A stretch of DNA of 64,000 nucleotides, from positions 62,001-126,000 of the forward strand of contig CAMZDG010000002.1 of NCBI GenBank assembly GCA_947305245.1, in the 5' to 3' direction. The notes beneath the pieces are model-generated. The model saw only the letters and a list, made by a program, of their open reading frames with translations, had not been told where the DNA came from and made no database searches. Shown piece by piece: positions 33,783-42,874 of the stretch. Numbering within the stretch: position 1 is the stretch's first letter; every line of letters begins with the position of its first letter. A program made the translations under genes and the position numbers. The DNA is from an uncultured Lachnospiraceae bacterium (lineage in GTDB: Bacteria; Bacillota; Clostridia; Lachnospirales; Lachnospiraceae).

Positions 33783-34789
33783 CTACTCATCCCTTCGATT
33801 GCGTAAGCTACCGTTTTGTAATTGTCTTCCTTGATGATCTTGGCAAGACCGAGTGCAACGCTCGCGATGGGCTCTTCCGCCTGATTTACCTTCAGTCCGG
33901 TGCCGCTGCCAAGTCTCTCGGCGAGATGGTTCACCTGAGAAGCTCCGCCGGACAGGTAGATGCCCTTGCGGAAAATATCAGCCGCAAGCTCTGGCGGCGT
34001 TCTCTCCAGGATCACCTTGACATTGTCCACGATGGTGTTAAAATGCTCCTCCATGGAATCCACGACAAGCTTCGTCGGGATGGTGCGCTCCACGGGAAGT
34101 CCGGTCACGATGTCACGCCCATAGACTACGGCGCCCTCCTCATCCTCTTCGAGCTTCTTCAGATTGATCTTAATGTTCTCCGCGGTCTTCCCGCCGATGA
34201 TCAGGGAATATTCCTTTCTTACGGCATTTCGAATGGCCTCGTCAAACTTCATGCCGCCGACCTTGATCAGACGGCTCAGAACGATGCCTCCGAGAGACAA
34301 AATGGAGATTTCCGTTGTCTCATAGCCCACGTTGACCACGAGAACGCCCTGGGAATTCTTCACGTCCACGTCCTGTCCCAAGGCATCCGCCACGGCCTTC
34401 TCCACCACCATGATCTTCTTTGCCTTCACGCCGGCGTCCTTGACAAGATCATAGAAAGCCCTCTTTTCCACTTCCGTCACGTCAGTTGGCACTGCCACGT
34501 AGAAATCAGAAGGGCGCACCATGCTCTTTTGAAGATCGCCGATAAAATACTTGATCAGCGTCTCCATGTTCTTGATGTCCGCGATCACTCCGTTGGACAA
34601 CGGATAGGAGATCTGAATGTTTCCAGGCGCCTTTTCATACATTTCAAAAGCAGAATTGCCATAAGCGAACAAGGTGTTCTTATTCTCAATGGCGATCATG
34701 TTCTTTTCGATGACCACCTTATCCTCGTTCCTGTCATAGATTTTGATGTTGTTGGTACCAAGATCGATACCGAATGCATTAAAGACCAA
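33779..34789 (-). CDS. mreB: actin-like cell shape protein MreB
   Basis: A 336-residue actin-fold ATPase. Phosphate 1 motif FGIDLGTNNIKIY, phosphate 2 VLVVNVGYETTEIS, and adenosine motif IYLSGGASQVNHL. Loops of the Mbl/MreB family are intact. The start is TTG 34789, with AAAGGAG 8 bases upstream. It scaffolds side-wall synthesis and heads mreBCD-PBP2-minCDE-rodA. Some residues, such as VGYETTEI in place of the usual IGGGTT, differ from standard MreB, so it may be a divergent paralogue. Confidence 0.9.
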   Translation of the reverse strand: MVFNAFGIDLGTNNIKIYDRNEDKVVIEKNMIAIENKNTLFAYGNSAFEMYEKAPGNIQISYPLSNGVIADIKNMETLIKYFIGDLQKSMVRPSDFYVAVPTDVTEVEKRAFYDLVKDAGVKAKKIMVVEKAVADALGQDVDVKNSQGVLVVNVGYETTEISILSLGGIVLSRLIKVGGMKFDEAIRNAVRKEYSLIIGGKTAENIKINLKKLEEDEEGAVVYGRDIVTGLPVERTIPTKLVVDSMEEHFNTIVDNVKVILERTPPELAADIFRKGIYLSGGASQVNHLAERLGSGTGLKVNQAEEPIASVALGLAKIIKEDNYKTVAYAIEGMSR

Positions 34790-34828
34790 TGTTCCTGCTC
34801 CTTTCCGTTATCCATAAAGTATTTTGAG

Positions 34829-35527
34829 TTACGCAAGTAATCCTTCGTTCAAAAAGCTGAAATAGGTATGATCCCCGATGATCACGTGATCGAGCAGCGG
34901 GATCCCAAGCTCCTTTCCCATCTTCGCCACCTGCATGGTCACGTCGACGTCAAACTGACTTGGAGACGCATCCCCGCTCGGGTGATTATGGATCAGGATC
35001 ACGTTCACCGCCGAAGCCTTCAGCGCAACGATAAAGAGATCCCTTGGGTAGATCACCGAGAGATTTACGCTTCCCTCCGAGATCATCCGCTCATCCAGGA
35101 TCTGCCCCTTGGCATCGAGGCATACAAGCCAGACGCATTCCTTTTGCCTGTGCCTAAGCTTTTCCATGTAATACTCGGCGATGGTTCCTGGCTGGCGCAC
35201 GTTGAGCCCCTGCTTTGCCACGGATCTGGAAAAGCGAATGGCGAGCTCCGCCAGACTCTTAAGCTTGATCGCCTTGACCTCGCCGATCCCCTTGACCTGC
35301 ATCAGGTCCTTAAGGCTTAGATCATGGAGTCCAAGCAGTCCGGTCCGCGGATATTTCCCCAGCGTCAAAACCTCTTTCGCCAGTTCCAGCGCAGGCTTCT
35401 CCCGCGTCCCCGTCCGAAGGATAATGGCGAGAAGCTCGCCCTCCGTCAGATTTTCAGGGCCAAACCTAAGGAATTTCTCATAGGGCTGTTCCTGCAGTAA
35501 TGTCTCGTTTTGTTGTTTTTTATTCAT
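34829..35527 (-). CDS. radC: RadC/JAMM-domain protein
   Basis: A 232-residue protein: an N-terminal helix-hairpin-helix region (LMQVKGIGEVKAIKLKSLAEL) and a C-terminal JAMM metallo-domain with the motif LIHNHPSGDASPSQFDVDVT. The family is often called a DNA-repair protein, but its activity is unproven. Located directly upstream of mreB, the usual Firmicute order. AAGGAG precedes the ATG by 5 bases. Confidence 0.93.
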   Translation of the reverse strand: MNKKQQNETLLQEQPYEKFLRFGPENLTEGELLAIILRTGTREKPALELAKEVLTLGKYPRTGLLGLHDLSLKDLMQVKGIGEVKAIKLKSLAELAIRFSRSVAKQGLNVRQPGTIAEYYMEKLRHRQKECVWLVCLDAKGQILDERMISEGSVNLSVIYPRDLFIVALKASAVNVILIHNHPSGDASPSQFDVDVTMQVAKMGKELGIPLLDHVIIGDHTYFSFLNEGLLA

Positions 35528-35681
35528 TCGACTCCTTCCGCGTCTTCCAAGAAAGGTCGAACGAAAACCCTAAAGCATGATCATCTTGATCCCACACTTC
35601 TATATGGTACCACAAAAACGTACAGAAGTATACAAATTTCAGATTCTTTTTTTCGCGGATCTTCGACGAAAGCCGTAAAGC

Positions 35682-36965
35682 CTATAGCGTCACAAGTCCT
35701 TTTTCACACAGGCGTTCCAAAGATTTCAATATGCCAAATTTCGCATGCGGCCAGGTCAGTCCTCCCTGGAAATATACGGCGTAAGGCTCCTTGATGGGAC
35801 CGTCAGCCGAAAGCTCAATGGAGGAACCGGAAACAAAGGCGCCTGCCGCCATGATCACCTTCGCGTCATATCCCGGCATGTCCCAGGGCTCCGGCGTCAC
35901 GTGACTGTCCACCGGCGCCGCCGACTGGATCCCTTCGCAGAATGCGATCACGCCCTCCGGCGTTCCAAAGGTCACGGCCTGGATAATGTCATGCCTGCTC
36001 TCCTTCCCGTTTGGAACCACGGGGAAGCCAAGCCTTTCATACAGGTTTGCGGCAAAAATGGCCCCCTTCAGAGCGCCCGCCGTCACCGTCGGCGCCAGGA
36101 AAAAGCCCTGATAAAACTGTGGCAGAATGCCTAGAGAGGCACCGACTTCCTTGCCAAGTCCGGGACTGGTCAGGCGATACGCCGCATTCTCGACGCATTC
36201 CTTCTTTCCGACAATATACCCGCCGATGGGTGCAAGTCCGCCTCCGGGATTCTTGATCAGGGAACCCACCACCATGTCCGCTCCCACGTCAGAGGGCTCG
36301 ATCGTCTCCACGAACTCTCCGTAGCAGTTATCCACCATGCAGATAACATCCGGTTTGATGGATTTTACGAAAGAAATAAGTTGTCCGATTCGGTCAACGG
36401 ATAAAGTTGGTCTTGTCTGATACCCTTTTGACCTTTGAATGGTCACCAATTTCGTATTTTCGCAGATTGCCTTGCGGATGCCTTCAAAGTCAAAGGATCC
36501 GTCTTCCAAAAGATCCACCTGACGATAGCTCACGCCATATTCTGCGAGGCTTCCCTTGGAAGGCCGGATCCCGATCACTTCCTCCAGGGTGTCATAGGGT
36601 TTTCCCACCGGGGAAAGGAGCTCATCTCCTGGTCTTAAATTGCTCATCAGCGCCAGTGCGAGCGCGTGAGTTCCACAGGTGATCTGCGGGCGCACCAAGG
36701 CGCTCTCCGCGCGAAATACGTCTGCATAGACGGCTTCCAGCGTATCTCTCCCAAGGTCATTATAGCCATAGCCCGTGGTGCCAAGCAGACAGGCCTCGCT
36801 GACCTGGTTCTTTTGCATGGCTCCGAGCACCTTTAATTGATTGATCTCTGCGATTCGGTCGATCTCCTCGAATCTGGGCTTTAGCTCTTCTAAAACGCTC
36901 GCTCCAAATTCATAGGTTTTCTCCGAAATCCCCATGGACAAATAAGCTTCCTTTGTCCCTAACAT
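35682..36965 (-). CDS. PLP-dependent 'aluminum resistance'/methionine gamma-lyase-like protein
   Basis: A 427-residue fold-type I PLP enzyme. Markers: GTTGYGYNDLGRDTLE, CGTHALALALMSNLRPGDELLSP, the aspartate loop MVDNCYGEF, and the lysine loop GSLIKNPGGGLAPIGGYIVG. This family (often annotated as YnbB or aluminum resistance protein) is a neighbour of miaA or glnA in many Firmicutes. The reaction is unknown; a C-S or related lyase is plausible. Confidence 0.85.
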   Translation of the reverse strand: MLGTKEAYLSMGISEKTYEFGASVLEELKPRFEEIDRIAEINQLKVLGAMQKNQVSEACLLGTTGYGYNDLGRDTLEAVYADVFRAESALVRPQITCGTHALALALMSNLRPGDELLSPVGKPYDTLEEVIGIRPSKGSLAEYGVSYRQVDLLEDGSFDFEGIRKAICENTKLVTIQRSKGYQTRPTLSVDRIGQLISFVKSIKPDVICMVDNCYGEFVETIEPSDVGADMVVGSLIKNPGGGLAPIGGYIVGKKECVENAAYRLTSPGLGKEVGASLGILPQFYQGFFLAPTVTAGALKGAIFAANLYERLGFPVVPNGKESRHDIIQAVTFGTPEGVIAFCEGIQSAAPVDSHVTPEPWDMPGYDAKVIMAAGAFVSGSSIELSADGPIKEPYAVYFQGGLTWPHAKFGILKSLERLCEKGLVTL

Positions 36966-36990
36966 GCTTTCTTCCTCATCTTTCCGTTTT

Positions 36991-37977
36991 TTATTTCAGC
37001 ACTTTGTTTTTGCGAAGCCACTGCATCATTTCCGCCAGGATCTTGTCGTCATCATAGCCGAATTCCTGTTTGTTCAGCCAGATCACGTCCTCCTCCCGCC
37101 GAAACCAGGTCAGCTGCCTTTTTGCGAAATGCCTTGTCGCCAGTTTGATCTGCGAGATGGCCTCCTCTAAGGTGCATTCTCCCTCAAGATACGCTAGGAT
37201 CTCTTTATAGCCGAGCCCCTGCATGGAGGTCATGCCTCTTTTGCAGCCCATCTCCCGCAGGCGCGTCACCTCGTCCACGAGCCCTTCCGCGATCATTTCA
37301 TCCACGCGCGCGTCAATCCGCTCATAAAGGCGCTCACGCAGGTCATTTAAGACGAAATAGCAGGACTGATAAGCCCTTGGCCGCAGACGCTCCGTCTCAT
37401 TATGCGCCGAGATGGGCGTTTTCGTCAACTGGTAAAATTCCAGGGCGCGTATGGTTCTTTTTATGTTATTGCAATGGATCGCCTCGGCCGAGACGGGATC
37501 CACCTCCCGAAGCATTGCATGGAGCGCCTCATGTCCTTTGGTGTTTGCAATCTCTTCTAATTGCCTTCTGAAGGACGGATCCTCTTCATTCTCCGTAAAA
37601 TTCACTTCCCGAAGGAGCGCCTGAACATAAAATCCGGTGCCTCCCACCACGATCGGGATCTTTTTCCGCTCGTAAATCCCTTGTAGTGCCTTTTTGCAAA
37701 GTGTCTGAAAGGTGACGACGTTGAATTCCTCCCAGGGCTCCAAGACGTCGATCAAATGATGCGGAACGCCCTGCATCTCTTCGGGCTTGATCTTTGCGGA
37801 GCCGACGTCCATCCCCCGATAGACCTGCATGGAATCCGCGGAAATGACCTCCCCGCCGATCTCTTTCGCCAGCCGAATGGATAATTTCGTCTTTCCAACG
37901 CCCGTAGGACCGGAAAGAATGACCATGGGCGGCAGGTTATTTTCTATTTCAGGCCTTAGGATCAAGCTTTCGTCCAT
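36991..37977 (-). CDS. miaA: tRNA dimethylallyltransferase
   Basis: A 328-residue enzyme that puts the isopentenyl group on A37 of UNN-reading tRNAs. The P-loop ILSGPTGVGKTKLSIRLA is at about residues 19-36; then SADSMQVYRGMDVGSAK, the catalytic region VGGTGFYVQALL, and a C-terminal RHFAKRQLTWFR. Its product is the substrate of MiaB, encoded in this same strand block. GGAGGAG lies 4 bases before the ATG. Confidence 0.97.
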   Translation of the reverse strand: MDESLILRPEIENNLPPMVILSGPTGVGKTKLSIRLAKEIGGEVISADSMQVYRGMDVGSAKIKPEEMQGVPHHLIDVLEPWEEFNVVTFQTLCKKALQGIYERKKIPIVVGGTGFYVQALLREVNFTENEEDPSFRRQLEEIANTKGHEALHAMLREVDPVSAEAIHCNNIKRTIRALEFYQLTKTPISAHNETERLRPRAYQSCYFVLNDLRERLYERIDARVDEMIAEGLVDEVTRLREMGCKRGMTSMQGLGYKEILAYLEGECTLEEAISQIKLATRHFAKRQLTWFRREEDVIWLNKQEFGYDDDKILAEMMQWLRKNKVLK

Positions 37978-38052
37978 GATCTCCTCCTTTCCGCTTCAAG
38001 TGTCGTTCTCTGATACTGACTCCCGTCATCTCTGATATCGTCTGAATCGGTC

Positions 38053-40074
38053 TTAAACAATTCTCTTGAATTTCTTCTCCATGTCATATTTGGAGATGGT
38101 GATGATGGTCGGTCTTCCGTGCGGGCAATTATAAGGATTTTCCAGCGTAAGGAGCTCTTCGATCAACTCATCTGCCTCCTCATAGCTTAAGCGGTTATTT
38201 CCCTTGACTGCAGCCTTACAGGACATGGATGCGATCTTTTCCTCCACCACCTTCGGACTTTGCCTCGTCACTCCTGATTCCAGCTCGTCCAACACGGACA
38301 GGAACATTTCCCGTTCTCCGCAGCCATACAGGTCCACCGGAACGCTTCGGAGCGCATATTCATTTCCGCCAAAGTCCTCTATTTCAAAGCCCATCCTCTC
38401 AAAGATCTCACGGCATTCCCGAAGGACAACCTCCTCCTGTCCGGACAGCGTGACGATCACGGGCGGGAGCAAAATCTGAGAGAGCATCTCCTTCTCGCGA
38501 TAGCGCTTCATGAACCGCTCATACTTCACCTTTTCATGTGCGGCATGCTGATCGAGAATGCAAAGCTTCTCCTGATATTGGAACATCCAATAGGTGTCAA
38601 ACACTTGTCCGATGATGCGATATTGCGATTTCTTGCTCTGCGTCAGGATCTTCTCCTCAAACAGATCCAGCTGCTTTGGCTTCTCTACGGGGCTCTCCGA
38701 AGGAAGCACCTCTTCAGGGTGCTTACCCGAGAACTTTTCCAACTGCTTTTCCTGTGTTTCTTCGCTCTTCGAAGGAGCTTCCGGGGTCTTTTTCGCCTCA
38801 TCGAAAGGAAGCTCTGAAGTGGAAACAAAGAATCCGTCGTCCTTCCCTTCCTTTTCCTTGGGCGCCTTGCTCACGGCCCGAACGCGCTCCCAGACGGGAC
38901 TTTTCTGAAAGACATCCTTCCCCGGTCCATCCGCGCGGTAGACCGTCTCCTCGCGCAGGATCTGTGCCTGCATCCGATTTTTCTCATACGGCTCGGCGAC
39001 ACGAACCTTCGCCGCCTCTTCCCGTTCTCGCCGATCTTCATTCTGAATTTCCTTCTCGCTTAACAGGCGATCCTGCGGGATCATCTCCCTGTGAACCAGC
39101 GCGTCCTTCACGGCGCGGGAAATAAACTCGGAGATCATAAAATTATCCGAGAACCTGACGTCCATCTTCGTCGGATGCACGTTGACGTCGACCTTCTCCG
39201 GATCCATCGTAAAATGCAGCACGCAGAACGGGAATTTATGCTGCATCAGATATTCCTTATAGCCTTCCTCAATGGCCTTTGCGACCACGCTGCTCTTGAT
39301 AAAACGCCCGTTTACGTAATAGGTCTCAAAGTTTCGATTGGATCTGACGAGCACGGGCTTTCCAAGATACCCTTCCACGGTCATGCCATCCTCCTGAAAC
39401 TGGATGGGAAGCAGTGCATTCGCGATCTCTCTTCCGTAGATGCGATAGATCACTTCCTTGAGGTCGCCGCTTCCTGAGGTATGAAACTTCGTCTGACTCC
39501 CGATCATAAACTGAAAGGAAACGTCCGGGCGCGATAATGCCATGTGTTCCATCAGGTCGGTCACGTAGCCGCCCTCGGTGGGGGGCTGCTTTAAGAACTT
39601 CTTTCGCACGGGCACGTTATAAAAAAGATTCCGCATCACAAAGGTCGTGCCGTCCGGAGCGCCGATCTCCTGCAGCTCGCCGGGCACGCCCCCTTCAATG
39701 CAAAAGCGAACGCCGGTCAAATTATTTTGCGTCTTCGTGATGAGTTCAACCTGAGACACGGCGGCAATGCTCGAGAGCGCCTCGCCCCGGAACCCAAGGC
39801 TGTGGATCCTTGCCAGGTCCTCCGCGGTCTCGATCTTACTGGTCGCATGGCGGAGAAACGCCTTCTGCACCTGATCTTTCGCCATTCCGCTCCCGTTGTC
39901 CGTCACGCGGATCATGGTGATCCCGCCGTCCTTGATCTCCACCGTGATGGCATCTGCTCCCGCGTCCAAAGCGTTTTCCACGAGCTCCTTGACGACGCTG
40001 GAAGGTCTTTCCACCACTTCACCGGCCGCGATCTTATCAATTGTCTCAGAATCCAATACATGAATCTCTGGCAT
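38053..40074 (-). CDS. mutL: DNA mismatch repair protein MutL
   Basis: A 673-residue GHKL ATPase. ATP-site motifs ENALDAGA, VTDNGSGM and HSLGFRGEAL lie in the first 110 residues. The middle is a charged, Pro/Glu/Lys-rich linker (about 340-470). The C-terminal domain has the endonuclease metal motif DQHAAHEKVKYE and CPHGRPT, so it should nick DNA itself, as expected for bacteria without MutH. AAGGAGG before the ATG; 12 bp after mutS. Confidence 0.97.
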   Translation of the reverse strand: MPEIHVLDSETIDKIAAGEVVERPSSVVKELVENALDAGADAITVEIKDGGITMIRVTDNGSGMAKDQVQKAFLRHATSKIETAEDLARIHSLGFRGEALSSIAAVSQVELITKTQNNLTGVRFCIEGGVPGELQEIGAPDGTTFVMRNLFYNVPVRKKFLKQPPTEGGYVTDLMEHMALSRPDVSFQFMIGSQTKFHTSGSGDLKEVIYRIYGREIANALLPIQFQEDGMTVEGYLGKPVLVRSNRNFETYYVNGRFIKSSVVAKAIEEGYKEYLMQHKFPFCVLHFTMDPEKVDVNVHPTKMDVRFSDNFMISEFISRAVKDALVHREMIPQDRLLSEKEIQNEDRREREEAAKVRVAEPYEKNRMQAQILREETVYRADGPGKDVFQKSPVWERVRAVSKAPKEKEGKDDGFFVSTSELPFDEAKKTPEAPSKSEETQEKQLEKFSGKHPEEVLPSESPVEKPKQLDLFEEKILTQSKKSQYRIIGQVFDTYWMFQYQEKLCILDQHAAHEKVKYERFMKRYREKEMLSQILLPPVIVTLSGQEEVVLRECREIFERMGFEIEDFGGNEYALRSVPVDLYGCGEREMFLSVLDELESGVTRQSPKVVEEKIASMSCKAAVKGNNRLSYEEADELIEELLTLENPYNCPHGRPTIITISKYDMEKKFKRIV

Positions 40075-40086
40075 GGATAGCCTCCT

Positions 40087-42747
40087 TTATCGACCCGTCC
40101 ATCTGTTCTTTAGCTTGTTTTGCAGGCGATATAGCGTGTTCAGGGCATCCAGCGGCGTAAGGGTCGTCACCTCCACCTCCATCAGCTCCTTTAGCACGTC
40201 CTCGTCGGTCACCGTGTCAAACAAGGAGATCTGCCCCATGTCAAGCTCATCATAGGTGACGGGCTTTCTCGCCCTACCCTCCTCCTTGGTGTCCACGGCA
40301 ATGCTCTGCACCTTTTGTGTAATATCATTGTCGGATAACTGCTCCGCGATCTCCTTGGCGCGGTCGATCACCATGTCGGGAACGCCGGCCAGCTTTGCCA
40401 CCTGGATACCGTAGCTGCGATCAGCGCCGCCCTTGACGATCTTACGAAGGAAGACAATGTCGTCCCCGCTCTCCTTGACGGCAATGCAATAGTTGTTGAC
40501 GTTATGCATCTTATCTTCGAGCTCGGTCAGCTCATGATAATGCGTTGCGAACAAAGTCTTTGCGCCAAGAAGCTTTTTGTTGCTCACGTGCTCGATCACC
40601 GCCCAGGCGATGGAAAGGCCGTCAAAGGTGGAAGTTCCCCTGCCGATCTCATCCAAGATCAGAAGGCTGTTGGCCGTCGCATTTCTAAGAATATTGGCCA
40701 CCTCGTTCATCTCCACCATAAAGGTGGACTGCCCGCTGGCCAGGTCATCTGAGGCGCCGACACGGGTGAAAATGCGATCCACGATGCCGATATCTGCCTT
40801 CTTTGCGGGCACGAACGAACCGATCTGCGCCATGAGAACGATCAATGCGCTCTGACGCATGTAGGTCGACTTTCCCGCCATATTCGGGCCAGTGATGATG
40901 CTGATGCAGTGCTTATTATTATCCAGATAGGTATCATTCGAGATAAAAAGGTCTCCCGAAAGCATCTGCTCCACGACGGGGTGACGGCCGTCCTTGATGT
41001 CAATGACGCCCTTCTCGTTCAGCTTTGGCCGCACGTAGCGATTTCGCTCCGCCACCAGCGAAAGCGAACAGAACACGTCCAGCTTTGCGATGGCCTTTGC
41101 CGTCCGTTGGATCCGCTCGATCTCCATGGCTATGCTGTCCCGGATCTGGCAGAAAATATCATATTCCAGCGTCTGGAGCTTATCCTCCGCGTTCAAAATG
41201 GTATCCTCAAGCTCCTTTAGCCTCGGCGTCGTATAACGCTCTGCATTTGCAAGGGTCTGCTTTCGGATATAATCCTCCGGGACAAGATCCTTATAGGAAT
41301 TCGTCACTTCGAAATAGTAGCCGAACACCTTGTTATATTTGATCTTTAAGCCCTTGATGCCCGTACGCTCACGGTCTTCCTCTTCCAGCTGCGCCAGCCA
41401 CTGCTTCCCGTCGCGCTTGGCACTGCGGAGCCTGTCAACGTCCTCGTCGAAACCATCGCGGATCATCCCTCCCTCGCGGATGGTAATGGGCGGATCCTCG
41501 TCAATGGACTGTAGGATGAGCTGAAATACGTCCTCCAGGCCGTCAATCTCCTCCAGGCACTGCGTCAGCTCCTTGCACTTGAATTCCTTTAACACCGTGC
41601 GGATATGCGGAAGCATCTCCAGGGAATTACGAAAGGCGAGCAGGTCTCTCGGATTCGCCGTCTTATAAGTGATCCTCGCAAGGAGACGTTCCAAATCATA
41701 AATGGGATTTAAGTATTCCCGGAGTTCTTCCCTCGAAACGCTTGATTTACAGAGCTCCTCGATCGCATCCAGACGCTCTTCCATGCCCTGTTTATCGATC
41801 AGGGGCTGCTCGATCCAGCCACGGAGCATTCTCGCGCCCATGGCGGTCTTCGTCTTGTCGAGCACCCAGAGGAGCGAACCTCTCTTTTGCTTCTCGCGAA
41901 GGGTCTCCGTCAGCTCGAGATTTCGTCTGGTCGAGCTGTCAAGCAGCATGTATTTATTGGTCAGATAGGGATAGAGATGACGGAAATGGCTCAGGTCGGT
42001 CTTCTGCGTGTCATACAGATAGGCAAGCAGCGCGCCCGCAGCCACCAGACCCACCGGGAAGTCTTCGATCCCAAGCCCGATCAGGGTATTGACCTTAAAG
42101 TGCTTCTGCAAAAGCCTTTTGCATGCATCGTCGTCAAAGAGATGCGCTTCCAGCGGATTTACGGCCACGTGGAGCCTTGCACGAAGCTCCTCAAGATTCA
42201 TGCCGCTCACCAGAAAGGCATCATTACATATGATCTCGGAGGGCTCATATTTCATGAGCTCATCATTTAACTTCTTTAAGTCTTCCACTTCCGTGAGATA
42301 ATAATCTCCCGTGGTCACGTCGGCCACGGACAGGCCGATCTTATTCGAGGTATACGCGATGCAGACCAGATAATTATTCTTGGATTCCTCGAGGGACTGC
42401 ATGTTCAGGTTCGTCCCGGGCGTCACCACGCGAATGACCTCTCTCTTTACGAGGCCCTTTGCCAGCTTCGGATCCTCCACCTGCTCACAGATCGCGACTT
42501 TATATCCGCGGCTCACAAGCTTGGTCAGATATCCTTCCACGGCATGATATGGCACGCCGCACATCGGCGCGCGCTCTTCCATCCCGCAGTCCTTGCCGGT
42601 CAGCGTGATCTCGAGTTCCTTCGAAGCGACTAGCGCATCGTCAAAGAACATCTCATAAAAGTCGCCAAGTCGATAAAACAGGATGCAATCCTTGTATTCC
42701 TGCTTGGTCTCCATGTATTTTGTCATCATCGGGGTCATCTCGGCCAT
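40087..42747 (-). CDS. mutS: DNA mismatch repair protein MutS
   Basis: An 886-residue mismatch sensor. The mismatch-wedge motif is in LGDFYEMFFDDA near residue 40. The ATPase has Walker A GPNMAGKST, then DEIGRGTSTFDG and the helix-turn-helix dimer end. ATG 42747 (MAEMTPMMTKYM) follows GGGAG by 8 bases; in-frame ATGs at 42771 and 42825 lack sites. It is directly followed by mutL. The intergenic DNA upstream (42748-42874) holds an extended -10-like TGGTAAAAT but no convincing -35. Confidence 0.97.
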   Translation of the reverse strand: MAEMTPMMTKYMETKQEYKDCILFYRLGDFYEMFFDDALVASKELEITLTGKDCGMEERAPMCGVPYHAVEGYLTKLVSRGYKVAICEQVEDPKLAKGLVKREVIRVVTPGTNLNMQSLEESKNNYLVCIAYTSNKIGLSVADVTTGDYYLTEVEDLKKLNDELMKYEPSEIICNDAFLVSGMNLEELRARLHVAVNPLEAHLFDDDACKRLLQKHFKVNTLIGLGIEDFPVGLVAAGALLAYLYDTQKTDLSHFRHLYPYLTNKYMLLDSSTRRNLELTETLREKQKRGSLLWVLDKTKTAMGARMLRGWIEQPLIDKQGMEERLDAIEELCKSSVSREELREYLNPIYDLERLLARITYKTANPRDLLAFRNSLEMLPHIRTVLKEFKCKELTQCLEEIDGLEDVFQLILQSIDEDPPITIREGGMIRDGFDEDVDRLRSAKRDGKQWLAQLEEEDRERTGIKGLKIKYNKVFGYYFEVTNSYKDLVPEDYIRKQTLANAERYTTPRLKELEDTILNAEDKLQTLEYDIFCQIRDSIAMEIERIQRTAKAIAKLDVFCSLSLVAERNRYVRPKLNEKGVIDIKDGRHPVVEQMLSGDLFISNDTYLDNNKHCISIITGPNMAGKSTYMRQSALIVLMAQIGSFVPAKKADIGIVDRIFTRVGASDDLASGQSTFMVEMNEVANILRNATANSLLILDEIGRGTSTFDGLSIAWAVIEHVSNKKLLGAKTLFATHYHELTELEDKMHNVNNYCIAVKESGDDIVFLRKIVKGGADRSYGIQVAKLAGVPDMVIDRAKEIAEQLSDNDITQKVQSIAVDTKEEGRARKPVTYDELDMGQISLFDTVTDEDVLKELMEVEVTTLTPLDALNTLYRLQNKLKNRWTGR

Positions 42748-42874
42748 GGTCTTATCTCCCGTATCATCCATCAAAAAATATGGCGGAAACACACTAGAAA
42801 TTGCGTTCCGCCAATATTTTACCACAATATTTTGTTTCTGTATACTTTTTCAGTTGAAAAAATAGATCGTTTTC

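Noticed and set aside
33773..34840. 355-codon plus-strand frame opposite mreB
   Set aside because: Antisense shadow of mreB with low-complexity His/Leu/Asp composition.
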